A stretch of DNA of 64,000 nucleotides, taken from the NCBI GenBank assembly GCA_963800975.1, contig CAWDDB010000002.1, positions 165,284 through 229,283 on the forward strand. Direction: 5' to 3'. The position numbers were made by a program, and so were the translations under genes. Shown in pieces: positions 49,659 to 57,999 of this stretch (within the stretch, counting starts at the first letter, position 1; each line of letters begins with the position of its first letter). The notes under the pieces were generated by a model that ran no database searches, was not told where the DNA came from, and saw only the letters and a list, made by a program, of their open reading frames with translations. This stretch comes from JALYGY01 sp963800975 (GTDB lineage: Bacteria > Actinomycetota > Rubrobacteria > Rubrobacterales > Rubrobacteraceae).

Positions 49659-50440
49659 ACTTGGCGCCGATCCGCATCGCCGTCGTCGGCGCGGCCGGCC
49701 GCATGGGTAGCGAGGTCGTGCGCGCCGCGCTCGAGGACGAGAACTTCGAGCTCGTCGGCGGCGTGGTAGAGAGAGGCGCCCCGGAGCTCGGCGCCGACCT
49801 CGGCGAGCTGTGCGGCCTGGGTGAGACCGGGGTCTCAGCGACGCAGGATCCGCCCGAGAGCGCCGAGGCCCTCGTGGAGTTCACCACCCCCGAGGCGACC
49901 GTCGAGCACCTGGCCTACGGCAGGCCACTCGTCGTCGGGACCACGGGCCTCGTCGGCGAGCAACTCGCGCTGGTCGAGGAGGCCGCCGGGGACGTGCCCG
50001 TGGTGCTTGCACCCAACATGAGCGTCGGGGTCGCCCTGATCCGCGACGTGGTCAGGGAGCTCTCCGCGAAGCTCGGGCCTGAGTACGATCTCGAGATCGT
50101 AGAGACCCACCACAGGCACAAGGTTGACGCCCCTTCGGGCACTGCCCTGCTCCTCGCGCGGGCCGCCGCAGACGGCCGGGGAAGGGAACTCGACGACGTC
50201 GCCGTCTTCGGACGCGAGGGCCGCGCGCCGCGCGAAGAGGGTGAGATCGGGGTCCACGCCCTGCGCGGCGGCGCGGTGGTCGGCGAGCACCGCGTTCACT
50301 TCTACGGCCCGGGCGAGGAGATCGGGATCTCCCACCGCGCCCTCTCCCGCCAAACGTTCGCGGCCGGCGCCCTGCGCGCCGCGCGCTTCGTCGCCGGGGC
50401 GAAGCCGGGCCTGTACTCTATGCGCGACGTGCTGGCCTGA
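49655..50440 (+). CDS. dapB: 4-hydroxy-tetrahydrodipicolinate reductase
   Basis: 261 residues from GTG 49655, which overlaps the dapA stop; TTG 49661 is an alternative with better ribosome-site spacing. IAVVGAAGRMGSEV binds NAD(P)H; VVGTTGL, ETHHRHKVDAPSGTAL and the C-terminal end GLYSMRDVLA are family signatures. It completes the lysC-dapA-dapB step set toward diaminopimelate for peptidoglycan and lysine. Confidence 0.95.
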   Translation: MNLAPIRIAVVGAAGRMGSEVVRAALEDENFELVGGVVERGAPELGADLGELCGLGETGVSATQDPPESAEALVEFTTPEATVEHLAYGRPLVVGTTGLVGEQLALVEEAAGDVPVVLAPNMSVGVALIRDVVRELSAKLGPEYDLEIVETHHRHKVDAPSGTALLLARAAADGRGRELDDVAVFGREGRAPREEGEIGVHALRGGAVVGEHRVHFYGPGEEIGISHRALSRQTFAAGALRAARFVAGAKPGLYSMRDVLA

Positions 50441-50554
50441 GCGATTATCAGGGCCGGTTCGTGGTCAGGCTCAGAGCCTACTCGTCCACCCTGGATCCGG
50501 TCGAGACCACGTAGTGTGCGCCACGCGACGTGAGTACGTGGAAAGCGACCTGCG

Positions 50555-50722
50555 TCAGCCGCGTCCCTCAGGGGACGTTTCCTCTCCCCAGGTTGAGATC
50601 AGGGTTTCGACCCAGTTACGGTCAACGCCCATCGTCTCCGAGATCTCATCCGCCGACATGCCTGTTCGCCGCAGGCGCTCGACCTCCTCCTCGAGGCAGA
50701 CTTCGTCTCCGCCTTCAACCAC
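50555..50722 (-). CDS. small helix-turn-helix-like protein
   Basis: 55 residues from the GTG at 50722, which has AAGGAGGG about 6 bases upstream. The peptide reads VEGGDEVCLEEEVERLRRTG, then MSADEISETMGVDRNWVETL, which looks like a sigma-region-4 or resolvase-type HTH (residues about 24-45). The size is that of a minimal DNA-binding protein. It is convergent with dapB. No family name is certain. Confidence 0.6.
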   Translation of the reverse strand: MVEGGDEVCLEEEVERLRRTGMSADEISETMGVDRNWVETLISTWGEETSPEGRG

Positions 50723-50899
50723 CGGCTCCCTCCTTGGGCAATCGCGGTCGCTGGAGATTGTAAGGCAAAAATAACAGCGCCAGCATCAACGTCTGTACCA
50801 TCGTACGGCTTCGCGGTATGCAAAGGCGCAGTACACGGCCCTCCGAAGGAGGGATACTCGTGTCGAACCGATCGAGTAGCGTAGGCTACCATCAGGGCC

Positions 50900-51394
50900 G
50901 TGATCCGCGTGCGCGCCATAGAACGCGGCGACCGGCCCTGGGTTGCCCGCCGGCTGCGGGACGCCTTCGGAGACGCCACCGTGGCCCGCAAAGGCGCCCG
51001 GATCGACGCCTCCGTCCTCCCCGGCTTCGTGGCCACAGACAACGGACGACCCGTCGGCCTGCTCACGTACAACGCGGTCCACGGTGAATGCGAGGTCGTC
51101 GCCGTCGTCAGCGCAGAGGAGGGTCGGGGGATCGGGCGGGCCTTGATGGACTCGGTCCGCGGCCACGCCACCAGCGCCGGAAACCGCCGCCTCTGGCTCA
51201 TCACCACGAACGACAACACCAGAGCAATTCGCTTCTACCAGCAATGCGGGATGAGCATGTGCGCCTTCTACCGCCACGGCGCGCGCCGCTCCAGAAAGGC
51301 GAAGCCCTCGCTCCCGGAACGGGGGGCCGACGGTATCCCGCTCGAACACGAGCTCGAGCTCGAGATGCTTCTAGTCGGCGCGGAAGTACCGTAG
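50900..51394 (+). CDS. GNAT-family N-acetyltransferase
   Basis: 164 residues; GTG start. RAIERGDRPWVARRL start, acetyl-CoA loop AVVSAEEGRGIGRALMDSVRGHA, and LITTNDNTRAIRFYQQCGM as the C-terminal half. The acceptor substrate is unknown. Confidence 0.9.
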   Translation: MIRVRAIERGDRPWVARRLRDAFGDATVARKGARIDASVLPGFVATDNGRPVGLLTYNAVHGECEVVAVVSAEEGRGIGRALMDSVRGHATSAGNRRLWLITTNDNTRAIRFYQQCGMSMCAFYRHGARRSRKAKPSLPERGADGIPLEHELELEMLLVGAEVP

Positions 51395-51830
51395 ACCTTG
51401 CGGCTTTTCTCATCGCGTCGTACCCGGAGTCCGGGGCTCGATTCATCGCGGATTCATCGACCGCGGGTAGGGTGATGGCCGGGGCGGGACTCTGCCGGTA
51501 ATTCCCCTTACCCTCCGGCTCCGCCCCCTCTCGATCCGGCGTCGACGCGCGAAGCGTGGCCATCTTGGCGGGTATTCAGTCGATGGTGTGGAGATTCCCC
51601 GGGAAGGTCCTGCGTAGCAAGTCACAGTCGGTTGATACTCACTGATGTGCCGATTGTGTCTTGTGACGCGGTTGTCGGCCTACTGAGGCTTTCGGCTAGC
51701 GTTTAGGTCCCAATGGGCCCGGGCTTGCTACCGCGAACTACCGAGAACGTGTCTTACCGGAAGGTCAGTGCATAAAGGGGCGGGGCGGAGACCGGAGCCG
51801 TTGAACTCCGGCCCCCGAAAGGGTTCCCCG
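51395..51830. other. 436-base intergenic region; holds one copy of the 45-bp repeat
   Basis: No gene recognised. Positions 51735-51778 (GAACTACCGAGAAC then GTCTTACCGGAAGG and GTGCATAAAGG) are a degenerate copy of the repeat family described at 55208. The rest is non-coding by appearance. Confidence 0.5.
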
Positions 51831-52460
51831 CTACGGCGCGGTGGCGCAGAACGCTTCGGGGGTCACTCTCCAGAGGAGGTCGGTCGGCTCCTCTTCGTGC
51901 GCTTCCACGAAGACGGACGTGTCACCGCCGGTTACCTTGTTGACCACGACGTTCGCCTCTCGGTTCGGAGGGCTTCCCTCCGTGGCGCCGAAGATGTCGT
52001 AGCCGGTGCCCACGACCATCTTCCCCGTCGGGCAAGACACCGTCACGGTCTTGGGGGACTCCGAGTTGAAGGCGCCGATAGCGAAGACCCGCTCCAGGCC
52101 GTTCACCCCGATCTGGTCCGCGTCCCTGCCGTCTATCTGGTCCGCGTTGAGGTTGGTGACCACCTTGTCCGAGTTGACCCTCATCGGGGCCTCCCCTGGG
52201 TTCACGACGAGGCTGAGGGCCTGGTCGTTGACTCCCGCGTTCGTGTTCTGAACCTGCATGGCTGCCCCGTTTACGTTGGCGGTGAGCTTGGTGAGGGCGG
52301 TGGCGGCGTTGGTCGCCCGCCCCAGTAGGAACGGCTGCCCGTTGGCGGCCAACGCCATGGACGCCGCCCCGAACACCAGGGCAAGCGTCACCACCGCGCC
52401 CCCGAACAGGGCCATCCCCTTGGTTGCCCACAACGCCTTCCTCGCCGCGCTTCTCAGCAT
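51831..52460 (-). CDS. exported surface protein with the LGQ/NADxxDG module
   Basis: 209 residues. N-terminal helix (GMALFGGAVVTLALVFGAASMALAANG), the module PFLLGRATNAATALTKLTANV, AAMQVQNT, LSLVVNPGEAPMRVNSDKV and TNLNADQIDGRD, then a C-terminal beta domain (VSCPTGKMVVGTGYDIFGAT, TPEAFCATAP) with one likely disulfide. The first half is paralogous to 35782-36429. Function unknown, probably a surface or adhesin-like protein. Upstream AGGCAGGAGAGATC precedes the ATG. Confidence 0.8.
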   Translation of the reverse strand: MLRSAARKALWATKGMALFGGAVVTLALVFGAASMALAANGQPFLLGRATNAATALTKLTANVNGAAMQVQNTNAGVNDQALSLVVNPGEAPMRVNSDKVVTNLNADQIDGRDADQIGVNGLERVFAIGAFNSESPKTVTVSCPTGKMVVGTGYDIFGATEGSPPNREANVVVNKVTGGDTSVFVEAHEEEPTDLLWRVTPEAFCATAP

Positions 52461-52601
52461 GATCTCTCCTGCCTCCTTCGTCTTCGCTTTCGCACAACTA
52501 GGGGGCAGAGTAGGGGAGGGAGGAGGTCGCGCTCATCCGTAGAATTACGCAATCGGGTTACTTAGCTACTCAATTTCGCGACCATCCGGAGCGGACTGCT
52601 G

Positions 52602-52637
52602 ACAACGCGCCTTCCCCGAAGGTGGGTGGATAAGGGC
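52602..52637. repeat. repeat-family copy (right half)
   Basis: AACGCGCCTTCCCCGAAGG followed by TGGGTGGATAAGG. It matches the flanks of the MITE at 58000-58140 once that element is removed, so it is an uninterrupted version of the same target. Confidence 0.65.
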
Positions 52638-52712
52638 AAGAGAAGCACGGACGAGGTCATAACGCCTCGTCTCTGCCCCACCTTCGTTACACCCGGCACC
52701 GCACCCCACCTT

Positions 52713-54155
52713 TCAGGGGATGCCGGTCTGCCTGTCTCCCTGGGCAGCGTCGACGTCGGTAGCCGTGTCCGTGCCCGGTCCGCCCGAGAAGAAGTCCGCG
52801 CCGACTCCCCCGCTCAGCGTGTCCTCGCCTTCGGCCGCCCGCAGCGTGTCCTCGCCCCCCTGCCCACGCAGGGCGTCGTCGCCGGGTGCGCCGCAGATCA
52901 GGTCGTTGGCGGCGCGCCCCGAGACCGAGTCGGCGCCGTTCCTGGCGAAGATCATGTCCGAGTTAGCGGTGCCGAGGAGGACGTCGCGGGCGCGCGTGCC
53001 GACCTGGACCTCGATCGGGACGGAGGCGGTGTCCTCCCCGTCGCTAACCTCCACCGTGAGGGTCGAGTCGACCCTCGTGGCCGCAAAGGTAGGACGGACG
53101 CCGAGGGTACGCTCGGCGCCTGTGCCGCCGAAGGAGATGTTCTCCTCGGACACGACGGCCTGGTTGGAGGAGGTGGCCGAGAGGGTAAGATCCGCCGGGT
53201 CGCTCTCGGCGTCCGCGACGATGAGGTTTATCGTCCCCGCGGGAGCGTCGCCTCCCTCCGGCTTGCAGTCCCCGCCCGCCGCGACGCCCACGGTGGGCGC
53301 CTGGTTGGGGGTGTAGGTGATCGTCACCAGCCCATCGCCCTGGCGTATGCCGTTCTCGAAGCTCACGTCGGTGGCCGCCGGGGTGGCGTAGCTGCTGCCG
53401 CCGCCGCCAGGGAAGCCGACGATGCCGTCGGTGCCGCCGCCGCCGCCGCCGTAGTAGCCGCCACCGCCACCGCCGCCGCCTCGATCTGCGCTGTTGGCAC
53501 CTTTGCCGCCCTGGCCCAGGCTGCCGTTGCCGGCACCGAAGGCGCCCGCGCCGCCGGCCGACTGGGTCCCGCCCTCGCCTCGATAGCCCTGGGGCGCGAC
53601 GCCGGCGCCGCCGTTCGGGTGGCCGCCGTCACCGCCGGGGTTTTCGAAGAGGGTGCCCGCCCCACCGCCGCCGCCGGCCACGAGCAGCCGGTCGTCCAAT
53701 CCGTAGGCGCCCGTACGCACGTCCGACGCGCCCCCGCCTGCAGGGCCATCACCTGACGCCCCATCGCCGGGAGCACCGCCGCCGTTGAAACCAAACGTGC
53801 CGCCGACCAGGATCCGGTAGGCGTCGCCGGGCGTCACGCTCAGGGTCGCCCTCACCCGCCCTCCAAGGCCACCGGGGTCGTTGACTGAACGGCCCTGGGC
53901 GCCGAAGACGTCGAAGGTGGCCTGGCTCACCCCATCAGGAACCGTCCAGCTCTGGGCCGCCCCGGTGTAGTTGAAGGTACACACAATCTGGCTGCCGGAG
54001 GGCTGGCAGTTAGCCGGAAGGGTCGATTGAGCCTCAGAAGCCGGCGCAACCAGCACCGCAAGCGAGAGAGTCCCCAGGATGGCAGCCACCAAACCTGCCA
54101 TCACCGCCTTCGTCTTCTCCGCCCTAAACCACCTGGCACTGGCTTGCGTGCCCAT
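52713..54155 (-). CDS. secreted glycine-rich protein with C-terminal calcium-binding repeats
   Basis: 480 residues. Signal peptide (AVMAGLVAAILGTLSLAVLVAP, cleavage near SEA-QS). Residues 50-270 resemble the glycine-rich domain seen in ALK-type receptors and bacterial surface proteins (FNYTGAAQSWTVPDG, GGGGGAGTLFENPGGDGG, GGGGSSYATPA). Then comes a cadherin-like stretch (VADAESDPADLTLSATSS) and RTX repeats (GAPGDDALRGQGGEDTLRA, SGGVGADFFSGGPG). Probably a calcium-dependent adhesin or matrix protein. No sorting signal is seen. Confidence 0.8.
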   Translation of the reverse strand: MGTQASARWFRAEKTKAVMAGLVAAILGTLSLAVLVAPASEAQSTLPANCQPSGSQIVCTFNYTGAAQSWTVPDGVSQATFDVFGAQGRSVNDPGGLGGRVRATLSVTPGDAYRILVGGTFGFNGGGAPGDGASGDGPAGGGASDVRTGAYGLDDRLLVAGGGGGAGTLFENPGGDGGHPNGGAGVAPQGYRGEGGTQSAGGAGAFGAGNGSLGQGGKGANSADRGGGGGGGGYYGGGGGGTDGIVGFPGGGGSSYATPAATDVSFENGIRQGDGLVTITYTPNQAPTVGVAAGGDCKPEGGDAPAGTINLIVADAESDPADLTLSATSSNQAVVSEENISFGGTGAERTLGVRPTFAATRVDSTLTVEVSDGEDTASVPIEVQVGTRARDVLLGTANSDMIFARNGADSVSGRAANDLICGAPGDDALRGQGGEDTLRAAEGEDTLSGGVGADFFSGGPGTDTATDVDAAQGDRQTGIP

Positions 54156-54311
54156 CTCTTTCCCCTTTCGAGAGGGGGCGGGGCTCGCCAGCCCCGCCTA
54201 AAGCTGTACAACAAAGGCCACCCTAGCAAGCATCTTGACCAGGCGCATCACCCAGATGAGTGATGTTTGAAACCTTCTTGGTGAACTTCGTAGAACGCCG
54301 TCACGCGAAGT

Positions 54312-54355
54312 CCACCTTCGGAGAACTGGTCTTACCGGAAGGTGGGCGAATAGGC
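54312..54355. repeat. repeat-family copy
   Basis: CCACCTTCGGAGAACTGG then TCTTACCGGAAGGTGG and GCGAATAGGC. It lies between the glycine-rich protein gene and the monooxygenase-like gene. A second, weaker left half (ACTTCGTAGAACGCC) is at 54285-54299. Confidence 0.6.
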
Positions 54356-54394
54356 CCAGCGAGAACCGTTGAGGCGGGTACCACCCCGGTCGCG

Positions 54395-54685
54395 CTACTT
54401 CGCCGCGTACACCAGGACTTCCCCGGCGGCGAAGGTCGGGCTCGGAAGAACATCGCTCAGGTTGTGGCTCACCCACTCTTCGGCCCTCCTGTTGCTCTCC
54501 TCCGCGCTGTGCTGGTCCTCGAAGAGGCTCACCGAGCCGATCTCGCCCTGCCCGGCGTTCAAGACGAAGTAGGCCACGAACCCCGGCGTCTCCCGCATGA
54601 TGGGCACGAAGCCCTCCTCGACCCGCCTGGCCACCTCCTCGACCGAGCCGGGGTCCACCTGGTACTGCCGTATCGCTGCGAACAT
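54395..54685 (-). CDS. antibiotic-biosynthesis-monooxygenase-like (ABM fold) protein
   Basis: 96 residues from the ATG at 54685 (GGAGGAAGGAGC upstream). FAAIRQYQVDPGSVEEVARRVEEGFVPI, GFVAYFVLNAG and the FEDQHSAEESN helix fit the dimeric ferredoxin-like ABM fold. Role unknown. Confidence 0.75.
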   Translation of the reverse strand: MFAAIRQYQVDPGSVEEVARRVEEGFVPIMRETPGFVAYFVLNAGQGEIGSVSLFEDQHSAEESNRRAEEWVSHNLSDVLPSPTFAAGEVLVYAAK

Positions 54686-54844
54686 CCGATGCTCCTTCCT
54701 CCTGTTCACCCGATGCACCGCTGGTGCCACCAGAGACATACCCCAAGGTGGTCATCGCGTAACGCCCGTTACGTTCAAAAACGCCCCGATGGTGGTAATA
54801 GGAGTGGTAGGGCCAGAGCAGGCCCGGCCAGGAACGGAGGACCC

Positions 54845-55198
54845 ATGACCTTGATCAGGCTGCAGAGGCACGAGCATCCCGCTCCACCGCACCACGAGAT
54901 CCGCCAGACGATGGTCATCGACTCCGGGGAGAACATCGTGGGGGCGGTGGAGAACCTCTACGTGGAGGAGGACGGCAGGCGGCTGCGCTTCCTGGACGTC
55001 GTCACGAGCGGCTTGCTTGGCCTGGGAAGGAAGCACCACCTGGTCCCGGTGGAAGCCGTGAGCGAGGAAGACCCGGGATTTATCAGGCTGGGGGTGGGCC
55101 AGGAGACCGTGGAAAGCGCGCCGACCTTCCCGAACCCGCGCGTCGCGCCGGAGGAGGAGTACCGGCGCGCCATCCGCGAGCACTACGGCTACGGTTAG
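54845..55198 (+). CDS. PRC-barrel-like protein
   Basis: 117 residues from ATG 54845. IDSGENIVGAVENLYVEEDGRRLRFLDVV and GRKHHLVPVEAVSEEDPGFIRL match the PRC-barrel pattern, with a C-terminal Arg/Glu helix. GGAACGGAGGACCC precedes the ATG. PRC proteins of this kind are thought to act in stress or RNA processing; the role here is unknown. Confidence 0.75.
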   Translation: MTLIRLQRHEHPAPPHHEIRQTMVIDSGENIVGAVENLYVEEDGRRLRFLDVVTSGLLGLGRKHHLVPVEAVSEEDPGFIRLGVGQETVESAPTFPNPRVAPEEEYRRAIREHYGYG

Positions 55199-55207
55199 AA
55201 CAACCCC

Positions 55208-55250
55208 GAACTTCCGAGAACCGGTCTTCCACGCACTCGGGTGAATAGCC
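55208..55250. repeat. repeat-family copy, complete type
   Basis: GAACTTCCGAGAACCGG, then TCTTCCACGCACTCGGG and TGAATAGCC. This is the cleanest full copy. It lies 10 bases after the PRC-barrel stop codon, between convergent genes. Confidence 0.7.
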
Positions 55251-55260
55251 CGCCCCGCGG

Positions 55261-55530
55261 CTACGCGATGCCCCTCCTGGAGCTGGCGTCGAGGACCCCC
55301 GCCCCCGGGTGGTCGGCCATGGCCGAGCGCACCTCGGCCTCGCAGGCGCCCTTCTCCCGGTGCCCGTAGGCGGAGGCCGCGAGCGTCTCTCCCGTGGGGG
55401 AGCGCAGCCTCCACCTGTAGCCGCCCTCCGCGTCCCTGTAGAGGACGAACTTCTCGCCCTTCGTCTCCTCGGCCACGACCCCACCTTCCGTCTTCGCCCT
55501 CGACGCGTGTACCGCCGCTCTCCTTCTCAA
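55261..55530 (-). CDS. DUF1508 (YegP-like) protein
   Basis: 89 residues from the TTG at 55530, chosen because AAGGAGGA lies 8 bases upstream; a GTG at 55476 is also possible. GEKFVLYRDAEGGYRWRLRSPTGETLAASAYGH is the DUF1508 motif. These small proteins of unknown function are often stress-linked. Confidence 0.75.
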   Translation of the reverse strand: MRRRAAVHASRAKTEGGVVAEETKGEKFVLYRDAEGGYRWRLRSPTGETLAASAYGHREKGACEAEVRSAMADHPGAGVLDASSRRGIA

Positions 55531-55534
55531 GACC

Positions 55535-55766
55535 CTATCCTCCTTCGTCTACTCCGCACCGAACATCTCCTGCCAGCTCGGGACCGGCCTCCTGCGCCTC
55601 CCTCGCGGCCTGGGGCGAGGTATCGAGCTTCAGTATCCGGGCCAGCCTCACCAGCTCCGCGTTGGTGAACACCCTCTGGTTGGAGTCCAGCAGCAGCGCG
55701 GTCTGGTTGTTGAAGTTCACCGTGGCCGGGAGCCTCACGTTGGGGCCGACCACGTTCCTGGGCACC
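55535..55766 (-). CDS. small hypothetical protein
   Basis: About 76 residues if translation starts at the GTG at 55766. The frame is open further upstream to 55855, and the start is uncertain. VRLPATVNFNNQTALLLDSNQRVFTNAELVRLARILKLD looks coding. Its stop overlaps the ribosome site of the DUF1508 gene, which suggests an operon. No family recognised. Confidence 0.45.
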
Positions 55767-55913
55767 GTAGCACCCAAGCCACGTTCGGCACATCCCCCAT
55801 ATGGCCTATCTTTTCCTAGCCCATCTGCGGAAGCCGCCGCGTAAGCAAGGACCACGAGGGTCCCGGTCGAGGAATTCCAACCCCATACCAGAGGATGGGA
55901 CCGGGGCTAGGCC

Positions 55914-55956
55914 AACTTCCGAGAACACCAACCTTCTACGCACTTGGGTGAATAGG
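55914..55956. repeat. repeat-family copy; supplies a stop codon
   Basis: AACTTCCGAGAACACC, then ACCTTCTACGCACTTGGG and TGAATAGG. On the minus strand its CGTAG part provides the stop codon and last codons (APIHPSA) of the gene at 55936-56154. Confidence 0.65.
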
Positions 55957-56154
55957 TGCCCTACTGAGATGAACGCTGCGGTATTCCTCGGCTGCCTCGC
56001 TTCCCCCATCCCGCTGAGCCGGGAGCAGTTCCCGGTAGTCTTCCTCGGTGGCCTCCGCGATGCCCTCCCTGGTGGCGCCCCTGGCGCTGAAGGCGGCCAC
56101 GAAGGAGCCGTCCTGGCGACAGAGGACCAAGATGTCGGGGTCGCTCTCGTCCAC
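55936..56154 (-). CDS. small hypothetical protein
   Basis: 72 residues from the GTG at 56154. DESDPDILVLCRQDGSFVAAF and SARGATREGIAEATEEDYREL look like a real conserved protein. The frame stays open upstream with coding-like sequence (EAKERSPSFYYV) to a TAG near 56222, without a usual start codon, so the true start may be hidden by an indel or be non-canonical. No family recognised. Confidence 0.55.
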   Translation of the reverse strand: MDESDPDILVLCRQDGSFVAAFSARGATREGIAEATEEDYRELLPAQRDGGSEAAEEYRSVHLSRAPIHPSA

Positions 56155-56197
56155 GTAGTAGAACGATGGAGACCGCTCCTTCGCCTCAACCGCCTGC

Positions 56198-56398
56198 CTA
56201 GGCGCAACCGCCGGCCTCCTCTAGCTCGTGGTGCCAGAACAGCTGCGTGCGGCCGTCGTCCAGGAGCACGTCCAGGGCCACGTAGTCTGGGTTCCCCCAC
56301 CTGGCCGTGATAGCCCCCTCCAGCCCCCGCAGTTCGGCTCTGGAGGGGGAACTGCGGACCCTCACCCTCATACCAACCAGCGCTTCTTCAGACAACAC
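56198..56398 (-). CDS. small KOW-like hypothetical protein
   Basis: 66 residues. ALVGMRVRVRSSPSRAELRGLEGAITARWGNPDYVALDVLLDDGRTQLFWHHELEE has the look of a short SH3/KOW-type barrel. No named family is certain. It lies upstream of the gene at 55936 in the same direction. Confidence 0.55.
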   Translation of the reverse strand: MLSEEALVGMRVRVRSSPSRAELRGLEGAITARWGNPDYVALDVLLDDGRTQLFWHHELEEAGGCA

Positions 56399-56422
56399 GA
56401 TGGCGCCCGAGTGTCATTACCT

Positions 56423-56764
56423 TCATGGGCCTGCCGTGATGTCGTTGTAGCGCCAGGGCGAGCCCTCAGCATGAGCGGTCTCATCCCGAAGGCGTTGTTG
56501 GGCTCGCTCGTTGGCGTCGTAGACCCAGGGGTGGATGAGTCTGTCCGGCAGACGACCTACTCGCTCTTCGAGGTCGTGGAAGAAGCCGCCGAGGTCGGCA
56601 CCGCACCGGCGACAGGTGGTTACGGTGCTCGTAGCGGCTAGGCTCGACCTCACTCCGCAGGCGCACCCGAGGGTGATGTGGGCTGGATGCCATTCGTAAA
56701 CCTTGCCGAACGGGACCTCTCGGACCTCGTAATGCGACCGGACGTGCTCGACGATGTGCACCAT
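56423..56764 (-). CDS. small zinc-ribbon-like protein, paralogue 1
   Basis: 113 residues. EVREVPFGKVYEWHPAHITLGCACGV and TVTTCRRCGADLG form two Cys pairs (CAC and CRRC) like a zinc ribbon. The second half has RLPDRLIHPWVYDANERAQQR. It is about half identical to the protein at 60076-60420, and about 70 bases upstream of both genes are also similar, so a segment was duplicated. Function unknown. Confidence 0.65.
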   Translation of the reverse strand: MVHIVEHVRSHYEVREVPFGKVYEWHPAHITLGCACGVRSSLAATSTVTTCRRCGADLGGFFHDLEERVGRLPDRLIHPWVYDANERAQQRLRDETAHAEGSPWRYNDITAGP

Positions 56765-57299
56765 GATGGGCGCCTCCTGCCTCTCTCCTCCGCCGTGTCT
56801 TCGGCAGGGCGTTCCTGCCTGGCGAGAGGTTAGTGGGTTGGGGAGCGGCCCCGATCTAGGAGAGAGGCAGGTAGCGGTCCCGGCCTCACACGCCGCGGCC
56901 TCGTGCGGCGCAATGAGTGCACCATACTACCCGGGAAGGGGAAAGTACAAGGGCACAACGACGGTGCCTGGACCACCTTGGGGAACTTCGGAGAACTCCA
57001 CTTCCGAAACCGTCCAAAAAGTTATGTCAGCGCCCGAAGCGGGGCCTTAGGAGCGGGCGAAACGAGCAGATAGGCCCTGTTTTCGCTGTCCTGCGCGGGC
57101 AAGAGCTCTGCTCAAGCCCTGCTCTGGCACTTTTTCGGACAGTTTCTCCACGCCCTCGGGTGAATAAGCCTTCGGCGAATGTGCAGGGCTTCGGTCGGTG
57201 GCATCATGGCGCGAGTTAATATCGGCGAAGATCGACCCCGTGAGCCGCCGCCCGCGCGGCGAGATAGAGTAGAGGCCGCCGTGCGAGAAGGGATCAACG
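56765..57299. other. 535-base intergenic region with a MITE and repeat halves
   Basis: Contains the duplicated 5' segment (GGCAGGGCGTTCCTGC, GTTAGTGGGTT) of the zinc-ribbon-like gene, a left repeat half at 56983-57005, the MITE at 57006-57146 and a right repeat half at 57147-57168. No gene recognised. Confidence 0.5.
57006..57146. mobile_element. 141-bp MITE-like element, copy 2
   Basis: Terminal inverted repeats GAAACCGTCCAAAAAGT (left) and, at the right, the complement of GAAACTGTCCGAAAAAGTGC. Same length as the element at 58000-58140 and ends like those of the IS at 58855-59799, but no coding capacity. Removing it, with one copy of a 2-base target, rebuilds the 45-bp repeat as seen at 55208-55250. 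Confidence 0.7.
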
Positions 57300-57953
57300 A
57301 TGAATGATTTACGGAGGATGGGCGGCGTTGCCGCGCTGATCGAGGCGGCGACGTTCGTGGTGGGCATAGCGTTGGCTTTCACCATACTGGCCCCCTACGC
57401 TACCGGGGACCTCGATCCTGGCCAGACCGTGGCTTTCCTCGCGGACAATGGGGCCATCCTGTACGTATGGAACCTGATCATCTACGTGTTGTTCGGCGTC
57501 TTTCTGGTCGTCTTGGTGCTGGCGCTTTACGAGCGGTTGAAGGCCGGCTCGCCCGCGATGGCGCAGACGGCGTCCGCCTTCGGGCTTATCTGGGCCGGCC
57601 TGGTCATCGCCAGCGGCATGGTCTTCAACATCGGCTTGGGCACGGTCGTGGATCTCTACGGCGAAGACCCGGCCCAAGCCGCGTCGGTCTGGTTGGCGAT
57701 TGCCTCTGTGCAGGACGGGTTGGGCGGCGGGAACGAGGTCGTAGGCGGCTTATGGGTTCTGCTGGTAAGTTGGGCGGCCTTGCGGGCAGGAGGGCTTCCC
57801 AGGGCACTGAACTACCTCGGCATGGTGCTAGGGGCGTCGGGCCTCCTCACGGTTGTCCCGGCCCTCGAGGTGCTAGGGGCCGTTTTTGGGCTGGGTCTCA
57901 TCGTGTGGTTCGCATGGCTTGGGATCGTCATGTTGCGCGGCAGCCGAAGCTAA
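57300..57953 (+). CDS. DUF4386-like membrane protein
   Basis: 217 residues, six transmembrane helices. RRMGGVAALIEAATFVVGIALAFTILAPY and AQTASAFGLIWAGLVIASGMVFNIGLGTV resemble the DUF4386 pattern. AAGGGATCAACG precedes the ATG. Function unknown. A strong hairpin follows its stop. Confidence 0.7.
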   Translation: MNDLRRMGGVAALIEAATFVVGIALAFTILAPYATGDLDPGQTVAFLADNGAILYVWNLIIYVLFGVFLVVLVLALYERLKAGSPAMAQTASAFGLIWAGLVIASGMVFNIGLGTVVDLYGEDPAQAASVWLAIASVQDGLGGGNEVVGGLWVLLVSWAALRAGGLPRALNYLGMVLGASGLLTVVPALEVLGAVFGLGLIVWFAWLGIVMLRGSRS

Positions 57954-57965
57954 CCCATTGACTCG

Positions 57966-57991
57966 CGTTCCAGCGGACTTCCGCTGGAACG
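57966..57991 (+). terminator. 12-bp-stem hairpin after the DUF4386 gene
   Basis: CGTTCCAGCGGA (57966-57977) pairs exactly with TCCGCTGGAACG (57980-57991) across a 2-base loop, 12 bases after the stop codon. No T tract; probably a terminator or 3' stability hairpin. Confidence 0.6.
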
Positions 57992-57999
57992 CACCTTCT

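Noticed and set aside
51201..51563. Minus-strand open frame overlapping the acetyltransferase
   Set aside because: Overlaps a conserved GNAT gene and has no motif or ribosome site.
52626..53756. Long plus-strand open frame opposite the glycine-rich protein
   Set aside because: It is the complement of Gly-rich repeats; the minus-strand reading has a signal peptide and RTX repeats, while this one is low-complexity Ala/Arg/Val.
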